Source: Panax quinquefolius (taxonomy: Eukaryota; Streptophyta; Magnoliopsida; Apiales; Araliaceae). Taken from it: a DNA stretch of 64,000 bases. Below the pieces are notes generated by a model. The model saw only the letters and a list, made by a program, of their open reading frames with translations, made no database searches and was not told the DNA's origin. The stretch lies in NCBI GenBank assembly GCA_020205615.1, contig CM035163.1, forward strand, positions 44,917,575 through 44,981,574, given 5' to 3'. Shown here in pieces: positions 1-10,851 of the stretch (position 1 is its first letter; each line of letters begins with the position of its first letter). Made by a program: the position numbers and the translations under genes.

Positions 1-500
1 GTCATAAAGGCAATATTCTTTTTCCATGCTCATTTGCAAAGCTAAGATGCTTACAAGGATCTACTAAGAAGCTAGTTTCAGTGTATCTGAAAGAAGAAGT
101 TTGGACACGATTAAATCCAATTAGTTGCTTTTCCGGACCACCTGTATAAATCTTTCGAACCATAGAAAACAACATGACAACTTGGCTTCCGTCCATATCT
201 CTGCAGTTCATTATGAATACTTTTATGATAAGACACATTCAAGTTTTTTTAATAGCATAACCATAACCATTAATACTATGAAAAGCCACTATTCAAGTAC
301 GTAATTTCCTTACACAACTAGAAATCCAAAATTAAAGATTGACACAAAAGACCTCCTTACACAACTAGAAATCCAAAATTAAAGATTGACACGAAAGACA
401 TAAAGAGTGCTAAGATAACATGATTACAAATGAATCAAATAACAGCAACAACAACAGTAGCCCAGCAACAGCAGCAACAGCAGCAACATCAGGATATAAC
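1..500. other. AT-rich low-copy DNA, no supported gene
   Basis: A 78-codon minus-strand frame occupies 2-238 but I do not recognise it and it has no clear splice context. A near-duplicate of about 35 bases (acaactagaaatccaaaatt) occurs at 315-335 and 360-380. The rest holds only the CAG-rich tract described separately. Confidence 0.5.
439..490. repeat. CAG/CAA trinucleotide tract
   Basis: Imperfect CAG and CAA triplets run through this stretch (for example cagcaacagcagcaacagc). It lies just 3', in the minus-strand sense, of the UPL3-like exon, so it would sit in the following intron or flank and does not encode polyglutamine in a visible gene. Confidence 0.8.
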
Positions 501-624
501 CTGAATTAAAATAGGAAGAAGGTCCATTCCAAATTGCTGTAGAAGCTCAAGTTGTTCATTTAATAATTTCTGGCGAGTAGAAATCTCAGCACTGCTTCTA
601 TTTGAATCTTCTAGTTTCTCAGAA
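501..624 (-). pseudogene. Isolated UPL3-like HECT E3 ligase exon fragment
   Basis: The minus strand here encodes a short peptide containing LELLQQFGMDLLPILIQ, which closely resembles the conserved segment in the armadillo-repeat half of plant UPL3/UPL4 HECT ubiquitin ligases. It has a credible acceptor (pyrimidine-rich tract ending ggcag before TTCTGAG, at 624/625) and a donor after TTCAG (501/500). In UPL3 the next residues should begin with an IYGSSVNG-like motif, and I find no such exon in 1-500 and no upstream UPL3 exon in 625-1,524. It therefore looks like a captured or leftover single exon. Recognition rests on remembered family conservation, not on a search. Confidence 0.55.
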
Positions 625-1524
625 CTGCCAAAAAAGTGATAGTAATGCCAAAAAAATAATAAAGGAACCGAAGAAAGTTGAAGTATTAAGCAAATGTAGA
701 GAAGAATAAAGATACTTAGCAAGGGGAAACATGTTATTCACAACAAGAAGAAAACAGCAATGTGAAGGTGAAGAATTAGCATGAAGGACTACCTATGACC
801 GTTAACTATAATAAGAGATGGGAATTAACAACTGTCAAGTTCTCCTATTCCATACCAAATTGAAAGTGAAGAATTCTATCACAACCCAACTTAAGATACC
901 TTTAAGATAAGATCTAAAACTTATCACAGCAGTAAACTACTCAATTTACACAACAAAAAGTAAATAAAATGCAAATAGGCACTATGATATACTGATTTTA
1001 TCGATTAGTATACTTTGCAAAAAGAAAATAAAATGCAACCCAACTATGTTTATACTTTGCAACATAGTTATGCTACCTTGATATACTGATTTTAGAGGCA
1101 CTGTGAAGAGCTTCAGGTTTAGCACCTTTCTAATTTTCTGCAAAAGAAGCTGAACTGAATTGAATTAGTGTTTCAAGTCATTTCAAAAAAAAAATTAACA
1201 CTGCACTACTAGGAGAGTCAGAAACAAGCCAAACTAAGCAAAAATGCAAACACAGATGGAATGACAAAGAGACCTACACATAAAAAATGCAAACACAGAT
1301 GGAACAGGCATGAAAAGTACTAATCCAAAACCAATAACTAAATAGTTGAAATAAATTATGAAATATATACCATCTATTAAAATCAATAAACTGTTGTTGA
1401 AAGACAAAATCTCATCCATCATTTCCACGTAAAAGTTATAGTGATATTCCTGAAATGAAAAACAAAATGTTAGTTGAAAACTCTATAATGAAAATATCTT
1501 TTATAAGAGGATTTTTAAAATCAC
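625..1524. other. Intergenic/intronic AT-rich DNA
   Basis: No gene seen. It contains a short internal duplication (aatgcaaacacagatggaa at about 1,242 and 1,287) and several runs of A. It could be intron between the FRS-like gene and the UPL3-like exon, which share a strand. Confidence 0.4.
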
Positions 1525-3890
1525 CTAGAGATGAATAACTATCATTATCTATACTTGGGTTGGGAGTTGCGCCGTCATGACAAGGTGAATACCTGCAACA
1601 AAAATGACATAATAAATTATTTAGATACAACTTCGAAACTATGAAAACGAATGTAAAATTTACAAATTTCTTACCGATTTGTAAGCATGAGACAATTTCT
1701 TTTGTCGTGTGTTTGGCCAACCAAATCGCACCCATTACACCGTCTAGCTTTAGATTTTTTTGGTCTCCCTAATGCTTTCTCTTTCCCTCCCTTAAGCCTT
1801 TTACCACAACCCTTTGCATGCACTTGACTCGGTTCGTTGTAGTAGTTGTTACCCCCACTCCCTGAAGCAACTACACTTGGAATTTTACTTCTTTCTACAG
1901 TATCAACAAAACTTGTACCACAACTAACCATTTGATTAATTTTATCATGTGTACCACTCAAAGCATCAATATAGACCTTAGTTGCTTCTTTGATAGTAAG
2001 GGCCTTATCAACCATATCTAAGGCTAGTTGTATTAATTGACTCCGCTTCAGTAGATATGACCTATTATCAGTTACCTCAATGCCACTACCATCAACGACT
2101 ACCCCAGATTTGTCCATCTACTCAAAATGTATTGACTTGGCAATATTTCATAATCATGCATTTTGTGCAAATATCTCAACGCGTGTCTACAAGGAATTGC
2201 CATGCTCTTAAATTTTTTGCAAGTACATAAAGCAAAATCCAATACCTTGTCATAATGAATTTGTCGCAATGGATAATTACTGCCACTTTTTCTTACAATG
2301 TTGTACACACAATGATCTTCATCTTCATCTATAAGCTCAAATTTAAAACTCAAGCACTCCCACATCTCATCCTGAAATTTAAAAAATATTTCATGTGTAT
2401 AGATATCAATCTTATGCACCAAAAACTCATGAAGCATTTTCATTTTAGGCTTCTCAATCATGTCTTTGTGATCCACCAATAATTCTTCATGACGTTGACG
2501 CACAAGTCCCCTACCAAACTAAATAATAAAATCCACCAATGAATTATTTTTTGAAGAATGAGTGAGAGCTTTCAGCTCGTTGGCTACATAACATTCCAGT
2601 CGAGAAAACATTTTTCATATATGCCGGCACCCATTTAGCACGAATTTGATACATTGATTGTAGCCATTTGTTGTCATTTAACCCACTCTTCTCAACCAAC
2701 TCTATCCATTTCAAATTGAACTCTTCCTTAATCTCTGATTTCCATACGAAATTTGAAAACTCCTTATAGTAAGCACTGTATTTAATTGAATCTATCTTCT
2801 CAGAAAATTTAGTTAAAATGTGCCAACTACAATATCTATGAAATGTTGTTGGTAGAGTTTGTAAAATTGCATTTGTCATAGCTGAATCTTGATCAATAAT
2901 GATCATCTTACGGGCATCACTTGACATGGCTTCGAAATATTGGTTGAAAATCCAAACAAATGAATCTATAGTCTCATTACTCAAGAATGCACATGCAAAT
3001 ATTATTATTTGACCATGATTATTAACCCCCATTAGTGGCGCAAAAATTAATACATACCGATTAGAGTTGTACATAGTATCAAATATCACTACATCACCAA
3101 AATGATGAGCAATCATGTTTTCATCATTTGACTCAATTTTGAAATAAAATGATGGATTCTTTCCTTGTTCACCCATTAAAAACTCGTGCAACATATGTCC
3201 ATCATGTCCTTTCATCTCATTGTGCTTATCTCTTTCGAGATTATACAAATCTCTTTACGTACAACAAATAATCTCAAACTCCCCCCCGCCGCTTGCACTC
3301 CAAGCAAATTGAAGTGTTGATGCGATGGTATATTTACCATCTGAAGCTGTTGAGTTAGGGCCTTTTGGGCAGTCGATATATTGCAGTGAGATCGCAAAAA
3401 ATGTTTTTTTCGTGGAGTTGGTAATGGGTGATAATGACCCTCAACAAATATACTAACAACATATAAGTCTGAAGGTGTCATAACAATAGCACGTTTTGCT
3501 TTACAACCCTCTTTAATTGATCCCCTGTGCCTTGTTTCCTCAATGTTCGCTACTGTTGTAGCCTTCCCCTGTTTCCAACAAATAAACTCTTTCCTTATGA
3601 TCTCACTACTTCCCCATCTCTTTTTTAGACCAATTTCGAACACTAAAGCCACACTCTTTTGCATATACATTGTAGAAACTAAAAGCATCATCTATTGTTT
3701 GAAATTTTTGACCTATTTTTGGTTTCAGCTCTGGTGTTACTTGAGGATTATACAAATTATCTGAAAAATTAGGATCTAACTCAACACATTGTTCCTCATT
3801 TATCCCACTCTCTAATTTAAAGTCTATATTCCCCCCTTCTTTCCACACTAAATTTTCTCCCATCCCATACTCTGCTTCCACGTTATCCAT
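1525..3890 (-). pseudogene. Broken FAR1-RELATED SEQUENCE (FRS/FHY3 family) gene
   Basis: FRS proteins are plant transcription factors domesticated from Mutator-like (MULE) transposases; they act in the nucleus, often in light signalling. Reading the minus strand from the ATG at 3,890: an acidic N terminus; the FAR1 DNA-binding domain (IRKEFICWKQGK near 3,590); the MULE transposase-like domain (about 2,544-3,245, with MYNLERDKHNEMKGHDG and RYCSWHILTKF); a SWIM zinc finger (CTCKKFKSMAIPCRHALRYLH, about 2,165-2,230); then a basic tail with GRPKKSKARRC and a C..C..H..C cluster near 1,690-1,760. A GT-AG intron (1,593-1,674) precedes a last recognisable exon, 1,525-1,592. The frame breaks near 3,615, at a seven-G run plus a TAA near 3,256-3,285, at an A-run plus a TAG near 2,515-2,555, and near 2,110. 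Called a pseudogene, though several breaks sit in homopolymers and could be sequence errors. Confidence 0.85.
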
Positions 3891-3902
3891 TTTGATTAAA
3901 AC

Positions 3903-4357
3903 CTATAATGATCAAATTTGGTAATTAACTTTTCAGAATATGATAAAATTATGAAAACCACAACCAAAATATATTAAATAACTTCAAGCTGTTATGTCAG
4001 TTAATGCCCCATTTAAAATATTACAGTATAACACAGGACCAGATTGACCCTTTTTGGTTTAACCCCTTGAAAACTGCAAATTTCATTTTCTTAATCATTT
4101 GGTTCATTTTAACATGCCTACTTAGATTTCATGAAACCCCTTTCAGCTTGCAAAACACTTCATATAGCAAAACCCTTTTTGACTCATGGATACACAAAAG
4201 CACAAAGCAGGGTAAATTTCCTTTTTTGATTGTAAACAACTTCTTGCCATAGATTTACCCTTTTCTAGGAAAAAGGAAACATTTTCAAAAGCTTTGGCAC
4301 ACATAAGTTTTAAAACCACATTGTTTTTAAAGTTCATTACAAAATGGAAGTTGTTAC
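3903..4357 (-). other. Probable 5'-leader intron of the FRS-like gene
   Basis: On the minus strand a donor (GACGAG|GTAACAAC at 4,358/4,357) and an acceptor (attatag|GTTTT at 3,903/3,902) bracket this stretch, and the FRS ATG follows 12 bases into the next exon. No coding sequence is visible in it. Confidence 0.45.
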
Positions 4358-4530
4358 CTCGTCTGCTTCAGGATCAGTAGGATGAGCCACTTCTATGATG
4401 CAAACCCTAGCTTCAAACTGGCAATTAAAAGGGGCTTTGAGAGAGAATAGGGGAAAGGGGTTTTGAGTATTCGCGATGACCCGAGATTCGAATGGGGAGA
4501 AAGAATCGACAGAAAGGGATTTCAAATGAG
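4358..4530 (-). other. Probable leader exon of the FRS-like gene
   Basis: A 62-codon frame (4,337-4,525) opens here but runs through the proposed donor at 4,358. I read it as transcribed leader, not protein. The 3' LTR of element A begins only about 130 bases upstream of it, so the original promoter is displaced or replaced by retrotransposon sequence. Confidence 0.35.
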
Positions 4531-4659
4531 GAGAGAGAATCGCTAGAATTTGTGACCCGGGTCTTTGCTTAAGTTTGTTTTCCCCTTTTTTGTGACCCGC
4601 GTGTTTTTTTACCTTTGGTCCGTTGCTAGTCCGGCAATTTGGTCCACGGCAGATCCGGG

Positions 4660-4660
<1 letters not shown>

Positions 4661-4697
<37 letters not shown>
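4661..4697. repeat. (TA)n microsatellite
   Basis: About 18 TA units at the truncated edge of A's 3' LTR. A second TA/ATA tract lies at about 4,769-4,804, and similar tracts sit at the matching place in the other LTR (61,489-61,527 and 61,679-61,708). Confidence 0.95.
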
Positions 4698-4701
<4 letters not shown>

Positions 4702-5585
4702 CACAGTTACACACATAAATCCCACCGTGAACCCCCCCACCCATTATCATTTTTTTTCTACTAGACAACATATATATATATATATATATAATACATATAT
4801 ATATAAACAAAACTGAGATAACTTCTCCCGACTATTTTGAAAAATGGGTAAGTGGGGGTCCAAATAATACGTCAAAATTTATAACAAATACTTCACAAAA
4901 ATTCCCTCAATATTTTTAACAACATTTATTCATCATTATTATAACCCGCAATATTAACAACCAGATCGTTCCCAGGAAAGAGGGGTCTTTCTGATAAGGA
5001 TTTCTCCCTATTGGCGCGCAATTAGGTGACCAAACCCCTTTCCTCGACAGAACTTTCTAGACATTGTTAATTATGCAAATAATAATATGAATAACTTATC
5101 ATCTCAATTATTGATTTAATAATATAAAATATTGTGACATTAATTGAATCAAATAAAGTGAGATACTATGCAGCAATTATTGTGGCAATAATTGAAATAA
5201 ACTGAGTGACTTCTCACATAAGCATCAATAATCAATACCGTGTGCTACTATGCAACCACGCATATTACTGTACCTTTATCACCGGGTATTTCAACAGTTA
5301 ACGGTAAAACTTTCGTCATTATTTTCATAAAAAGATACTTTTGTCATTTTCTAACTCCGAAAATAACTCCGTTATGGGGTCCACCAATGATTGTGTCGTC
5401 TTATGAATATTTTATGTTAAAACGAATATTCCCCGACCAATCGAATATTTTATAACAACTTGCATACTTTGAAAAATTTATAAATACTACCCATAACTAT
5501 AACATTATATCAAATTCAAACCATAATATTCAAAAATATATTTCGAGAAAAATTAATCTTTATTTATGAAAGTTGGGGTCTTACG
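4661..5585 (-). repeat. Element A 3' LTR, truncated
   Basis: Matches the 5' LTR end at about 61,490-62,489. It ends at ggggtcttacg (the expected terminal CA has become CG) next to a polypurine tract. The outer two thirds, including the tgtgacgcccc terminus, is missing; homology starts at the TA microsatellite at 4,661. A 71-codon frame at 5,240-5,455 recurs at 62,144-62,359 simply because LTRs are copies. Confidence 0.85.
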
Positions 5586-5598
5586 ACCTCCCCTTCTT
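5586..5598 (-). other. Element A polypurine tract
   Basis: The minus strand reads aagaaggggaggt directly beside the LTR edge at 5,585. This is the expected position of the plus-strand DNA primer. Confidence 0.7.
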
Positions 5599-5606
5599 AT
5601 GAAATT

Positions 5607-5834
5607 TCATCCTCGAAATTGACGTACGTACCTGGTATGTTGAAGAGGTGAGGATACCTCATCAGATTCTAACTCTTGAGGTATAACCTTTGAGATTAGA
5701 ATATATTTCTTCTTATCCAAGATTTTAATAAGTACCTCTTCATACGTTAAATCTTCCGCTAACTCGTCCTGTTCTAAATCAATAATGTGGTTCGGGTCGT
5801 CCACATATTTACGTAACATTGATACATGAAAAAT
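5607..5834 (-). pseudogene. Element A pol 3' end: integrase tail and chromodomain-like region
   Basis: The minus strand encodes MLRKYVDDPNHIIDLEQ followed by EDLTYEEVLIKILDKK, the usual end of plant chromovirus Pol: GPY/F-type tail leading to a chromodomain linker. It is the continuation of the frame that stops at 24,639: removing 5,840-24,638 (insertions plus one GTTAT copy) restores an uninterrupted SMSRVHNIFHVSML across the join. The chromodomain proper is lost or diverged before the polypurine tract. Confidence 0.85.
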
Positions 5835-5839
5835 GTTAT

Positions 5840-6124
5840 TGTTACAAACAATGGGAGAGCCACACCATAAAAGCTAGCTATTAAGATTGGAGAGCCCAAA
5901 GTTTATAAATATCCCACATCAAAGTCCCATACCATCGATGTGGGACACAAGTCCTATACCTTGCAATTAGGATCATAACATTCCACCACGCTCATGATCC
6001 CGGCGTACCATGGGTGGTTTTCGCTGCTAGACGATTCTAGCCCCGGACGAATACTGCAATACCGATGTCACCACCCTCGCCGCACAATTGCAACCGGGAG
6101 GTAGTGGATGGCTTTGATACCAAA
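5840..6124 (-). mobile_element. TRIM remnant: one 141-bp LTR, internal region and primer site
   Basis: 5,840-5,980 begins TGTTACAAAC and ends GATCATAACA, so it has TGTTA/TAACA inverted ends and the size of a TRIM (terminal-repeat retrotransposon in miniature) LTR. The 144-base internal part ends with a minus-strand TTTGGTATCAAAGCCATCC at 6,106-6,124, a tRNA-Met-type primer site, and has a purine-rich stretch (gcgtggtggaa) beside the LTR. The partner LTR expected at 6,125 is absent; element B starts there instead. GTTAT flanks it at 5,835-5,839 and recurs at 24,634-24,638. It carries no coding sequence. Confidence 0.75.
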
Positions 6125-6912
6125 TGTTGATTATATCACGTTCTAGCCTAATATTTTGATGATGATTTATTCATTGGTACTAAACTCTTCATTGTGAATT
6201 TCAGGAAATTGTTTCAAGAATTGTATGATGGATTATTCAAGAAGAATGAAGACATTTTGAGTCTTAAGAAAAATATGTAAGGTTATTGTAAATATTTAAT
6301 TTTTCAATTCAAGGCTCTAGGACATATTATTTGTGCATTAAATTAAATATTTTCACATGCCTAAATTATGCTACAATGCTAAGTTGGTTAGTATTTACAT
6401 GCATGTGTAAAAAGAAATTTAGTTTATTGTTCGGATTAAATAATTTGTACATGGATAGTATATGCAGAGAGTATTGCACGAATTAATTAAATAATTCAAG
6501 TGTACTGATATTTGTATAACATGTGTAAACAATTTAGATGTTGGAAATTAAAGGGTTGTTGAAGTGGGTTGGCAGAGATATGATTATTTTCTAGAATAGT
6601 GGGATAAGTATCTTGGAAATGTAAGATAATAATTATCTTGAATATTTGGTTTATATCTCTCTCCTATTTTAATTGCAATACCTTGCTTCAGTTGCTATAT
6701 TAGTGGCGACAGAATTTATGAAATCATAATTACTAGAGGAGTTGGATAAGTCTTAAGCCTATTAAGTTATTTATGTGACTTGGTCTCTCTCTAATTAAAT
6801 ACTGATAGAGTTCAGCTTCTTCTAAATATCCGAAGTCAATTGAATTTGTTATTTCTGTGGCAACGTAATTATTTTTCAAACAGGAATAATATTCGAATGC
6901 TATTTATCTCTT
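6125..6912 (+). repeat. Element B 5' LTR, 3'-truncated
   Basis: Nearly identical to 22,920-23,708 and stops matching at tatctctt (6,905-6,912). The missing 920 or so bases include the TATA box seen in the other LTR (tataaaaa at 23,783) and the primer-binding site. Confidence 0.9.
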
Positions 6913-8058
6913 GAAGATTCTTCTACTATATCTACTATGGATACACTAACCCTTTTTGGTGAACTTGAGGAATATGAACATCAATTAAAGAGGTATGATG
7001 ATGAGGAGGAAACTCCTTGTAGAAAGGTTTTAGCTCTTAATGCAGGAAATGAAGAAGAGCTTAATGACGATTCCGACGAAGAGATAGCTATGATGTCACG
7101 GAGACTCAAAGGACTTCTATAAAGAAAGAATAAATGAAAGAATACCTTCAAAGGCAAAGGAAAACAAACTGAAGAAACGTGTTTTGAATGTGGACGTCCA
7201 GGGCACTTCAAGAAGGACTATTTTCAACTAAAGAATAAAGGAAAAACAGGCTTCAAGGACAACAAGAAAAACAAGGCACTGGTCACCTGGAGTGATGAAG
7301 AAGAATCTGAAGTTGAGATCGACGCCAAGGATGAGATAGCTCAAGTATGCTTCATGGGAATAGAAGGGGAATCAAATGAGGTATCTATTTTTGAAAATAT
7401 TTCTTTGAAACAAGAAAATGAGAAATTGAAAGAAAAGAATGCATATTTGAAAGACTTAGTTAACACATTAATGGGTGAAGTAGAATCTTTGATAGATGAA
7501 AAGAAAAATATTGAAAAGGAATCTATATGTAAAGAAGAAAAAGTTTTGATTGCTAAAAATGATTTTCTTGAGAATTATAACAAAGTCCTTTTTAACAAAG
7601 TGACATACTTGAACAATGAAGTTGAAAAATTGACAAATGAATTGAAAATGCGAGATGTATGTATTGATGCTTTTGGTAATGAATCCCAGTCTAAACCCAT
7701 TCATACTAATGAACTTCAAAAGGAAGTAGACTCATTAAAAATATCTCTTGCTAGATTCGTTCAAGGAGAAGATAATCTAACTGTCATGTTAGGAAAACAA
7801 AAACCTAGTTTTGATAGACAAGGAATAGGTTATAATTCTACTCATAAAACAGGTAATGTGAATATACTTAGATCCAAGTCGCGTTTCAAATTGAATTATT
7901 GTTCTCCTTTCACAACGTGCAAAAACTATGGTATTAAAGGTCACTTGGACATAAATTGTTTTAAGAAAAATAAGGTTAAAAAGGTATGGGTTAAAAAGGT
8001 TGATTTACTTGTAACTAACCCTAAAGGACCCAAGAAGATGTGGGTACCAAAAAGATAA
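6913..8058 (+). pseudogene. Element B gag remnant
   Basis: One frame runs through 6,937-8,058 with TAA stops at 7,120 and shortly after. It contains a knuckle CFECGRPGHFKKDY (7,180-7,221), an acidic/lysine-rich linker, a long charged coiled-coil-like stretch (7,390-7,680) and a second knuckle-like CKNYGIKGHLDINC (about 7,918-7,960). Each knuckle has lost one metal-binding cysteine to tyrosine. The N-terminal gag is missing because the LTR is fused at 6,912, so the ATG at 6,937 is internal, not a true start. Confidence 0.8.
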
Positions 8059-8085
8059 ATCAATTCTTCTTGACAGGTATGTCTC

Positions 8086-8957
8086 AAGGCGAAGGTTCCA
8101 TCTCAAAAATGGATTCTTGATAGTGGTTGCTCTCGTCATATAACCGGTGACAAATCAAAGTTCGTGGAACTAAAAATCAAGAAGAAAAATGGAACGGTTA
8201 CATTTGGAGATAATCGAACTTGTGAGATTGTTGGAAAAGATAAAATTAGTAATGGTAAGGTTAACATCGATAATGTTCATCTTGTTAATGGTCTTGAATT
8301 TAATCTTATTAGTATAAGTCAATTAATCGACAATGGTCACCAAGTCAGTTTTGATAAAGAAAAATGCATTATTTCTCATGGTACTAACAATGTTTCTCTA
8401 GTTGCACAAAGGGAAGGAAATATATATACTATTGACTTTGAGGAATAGGATGAAGAATTATGTCTTGCCTCGGTACAAGATGAGGCTAATCTATGGCATA
8501 AAAGGATGGGACACGTTCACATGGATTTAATCAAGAAATTGTCCTCTAAAAACCTGGTCAAAGGATTGCCGAAGATAAAATTAGAAAAGAAAGGAGTATG
8601 TGTTCCTTGCCAACTTGGGAAACAAGTAAGAACATCATTCAGTGCAAAGAATATGGTATCAACCTCCACTCATTTACAATTACTTCATCTTGATTTATTT
8701 GGCCCAGAAAGGCATGCTAGTATTAATGGTAAGTTTTATGCATTTGTAATAGTTGATGATTTCTCTAGATATACATGGGTATTATTTTTGAGAACCAAAG
8801 ATGAAGCATTTAAAGAGTTTGATAAATTGATAAGAAATTTAGAGACTAAGTATAGTCTCAAACTTATAAAAATTGAGGATGATGGTATGCGTAATTTCAA
8901 AAGGATTTTATTATATTATATGATCAAAAAGGAATAAGCCATGAGTTTTCAGCTCCA
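8086..8957 (+). pseudogene. Element B protease and integrase N-terminal half
   Basis: The aspartic protease site WILDSGCSRHITGD is at 8,110-8,151 (Asp codon 8,119). The GAG-pre-integrase zinc region LWHKRMGHVH...CVPCQLGK follows (about 8,490-8,630), then integrase catalytic segments LDLFGP (about 8,690) and VIVDDFSRYTW (about 8,748). An in-frame TAG at 8,446 and a frameshift before 8,937 break it. The frame is interrupted by element F after 8,962 and resumes at 18,024. Confidence 0.85.
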
Positions 8958-8962
8958 AGAAC

Positions 8963-10832
8963 TGAAAGTAGTATGCACACAAGCCAATCATATTTGATGA
9001 TAAAGCATATACTTTGTAACAATCTTATTTATTTAATAATAAAAAGTATTAATTTATTAAAGGCTTTTAATTATCTACATGATGCTTTTTTATAATATGT
9101 GATAAACCCATAGTTTAAGCAATGCTTTTAGAATAATGATGATGATCATTCTAATGAGATCTAAATTCTTAGAAAGCTTAAAACTAAAATAGTTCCCAAT
9201 CATTGGATTGCTAAATTGGGGATTAGTGAATCCGGATAGATTGGTACATACGTTCTTTTCATTGGATGAGGATGATTGATCTCATGATCATTTGTGTGGA
9301 GACACTAAAGCAAGTATGTAGGTGCTTATTAGAGAATAAGTTCATCGAAGCGTGGCTCGCTAAGGAATACCTAATGGAGTTTTACTTGCCTGTCAATAGG
9401 AATTCCTGTAGTGATAGTAGTACAAGTGATCCTTGGACTTGAGATCATCATAGTATCTTGTGTATGATGAGTTATACTTTGACTTATTCCTTAAGACCCT
9501 TAGGGTATATAAAAGGGTATGCTTGGGTATAACAAGTTGTACATGGAGATACTATATGATCAATAAAGAATCTACCACTTCTAATAAAGAAGAGAAATGT
9601 CCTATGTGATTCGATAAATGACAACCCAAAGAGTCCTTGTTGTAAAGGCGAATGAAATTAGAAAGGAGTTTCTAATTTGCATTATTTGGAGTTGTGCATT
9701 TAAGGATCGAAATACATATAATTAAATAAAATAAAACTTGACAGTAATTCCATGTCTTATATTTAATTGGGACATTGTATGGTGGAAGGATTGAATTGTA
9801 TGGTAACTATTTACTCAAAGGTTCTTTTATGATTAATGTTGAAATCTATATTATCTGGAAAGTCGTTGATCGCTAGGGAGGCTTATCCCTATTGTAGAAT
9901 AAATATTATTTATTTAAATAAATTAATTGTTTAATTTATTTATTTAAATAAGATTAGAATTGTTCTAATTGATTTATTCACAACCGGTTTAATATGGAGA
10001 ACCTAAAGGGTCACACCATAAAAGGAAGAATAATTATTTAAGAAGTTAATGGCATAATCGTAATAATATGTTATGTATATTTAATTTAATCTATGGTGAT
10101 AGAATAAATTAAATAGCTTAATATTTATTATTTAATATTTTAGAAATATTAAATATAAATTAATAAGAGGAGTCTTATTAATATTATTATTTTAATTTCT
10201 AAAAGAGTTTAGGAATTAATTTAATATAAGTACTCTCATTTATTCCTAATTGGATTAGGAAGGAAAATTAGTTAAAGGAGTTTAATTAATTATCTCTAAT
10301 AAGATTAGGGAGCTTAATTAATTAAAAGAATTTAATTAATTAAATAAAACCCAATTCCTTAATTGTTAAGGTGGGTTGCCCACATCTATAAATAAGAGGA
10401 GTCTTATTATGGGTAAAGTGGTTGTTGACTTTTACAACATACGTAATAATTCCAATAGTTGGGAGAGTACGCCTTTTTCTATAGAGATAGAAAAACTAGG
10501 GTTTAGCCAACCACCCATTTTCTTGAATCTTTATTATTCCTTGGTGGATCACCTCTAGAGGCCAAACAGTTGGGTGGCTAACGTTGATCAAAAGAAGGAA
10601 CCAAACCCGGTGGATTCAAGTTGAACGCGAAAAGGATTGGAGGTGAACTTGTACCTGAGGAAGCTCGGATCTTCAAGGGTATGTTTGTTCTTCATATCTT
10701 TTCGTTTAATTAATAATTGTGCATAAAGGGTGATCCGGGTATATGGTTTATAAAATTTTAAACTCTGATTTTTTACACGTTTTCGCACTTTTATGCAATT
10801 TGATTGCGTTCTTGAATATTACAAACCTAACA
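8963..10832 (+). repeat. Element F 5' LTR (1,870 bp)
   Basis: Pairs with 16,126-18,018. A TATA-like tatataaaa lies at 9,506-9,514 and a second tataaata at 10,387-10,394. Three short inverted repeats with GGAG loops occur at 10,159-10,182, 10,270-10,287 and 10,391-10,408. A 60-codon frame at 10,376-10,558 is an LTR by-product. In the stretch I compared (9,711-10,100 against about 16,870-17,270) the two LTRs differ at roughly 8 to 10 positions. Confidence 0.92.
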
Positions 10833-10851
10833 GTGGCATCAGAGCCAAACC
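10833..10851 (+). other. Element F primer-binding site
   Basis: gtggcatcagagccaaacc follows the LTR end directly. It resembles the tRNA-Met type TGGTATCAGAGC with one T-to-C change. Confidence 0.8.

Noticed and set aside
2..238. 78-codon minus-strand frame as a gene end
   Set aside because: Not recognised, no splice context, and the window edge prevents a test; left as unassigned sequence.
1525..4530. Active Mutator-like element encoding a FAR1-type transposase
   Set aside because: No terminal inverted repeats or 9-bp duplications found around it, and the frame is broken; domesticated FRS pseudogene preferred.
5240..5455. 71-codon frame conserved at 62,144-62,359
   Set aside because: Both copies lie inside paired LTRs of element A; the similarity follows from LTR duplication and not from protein selection.
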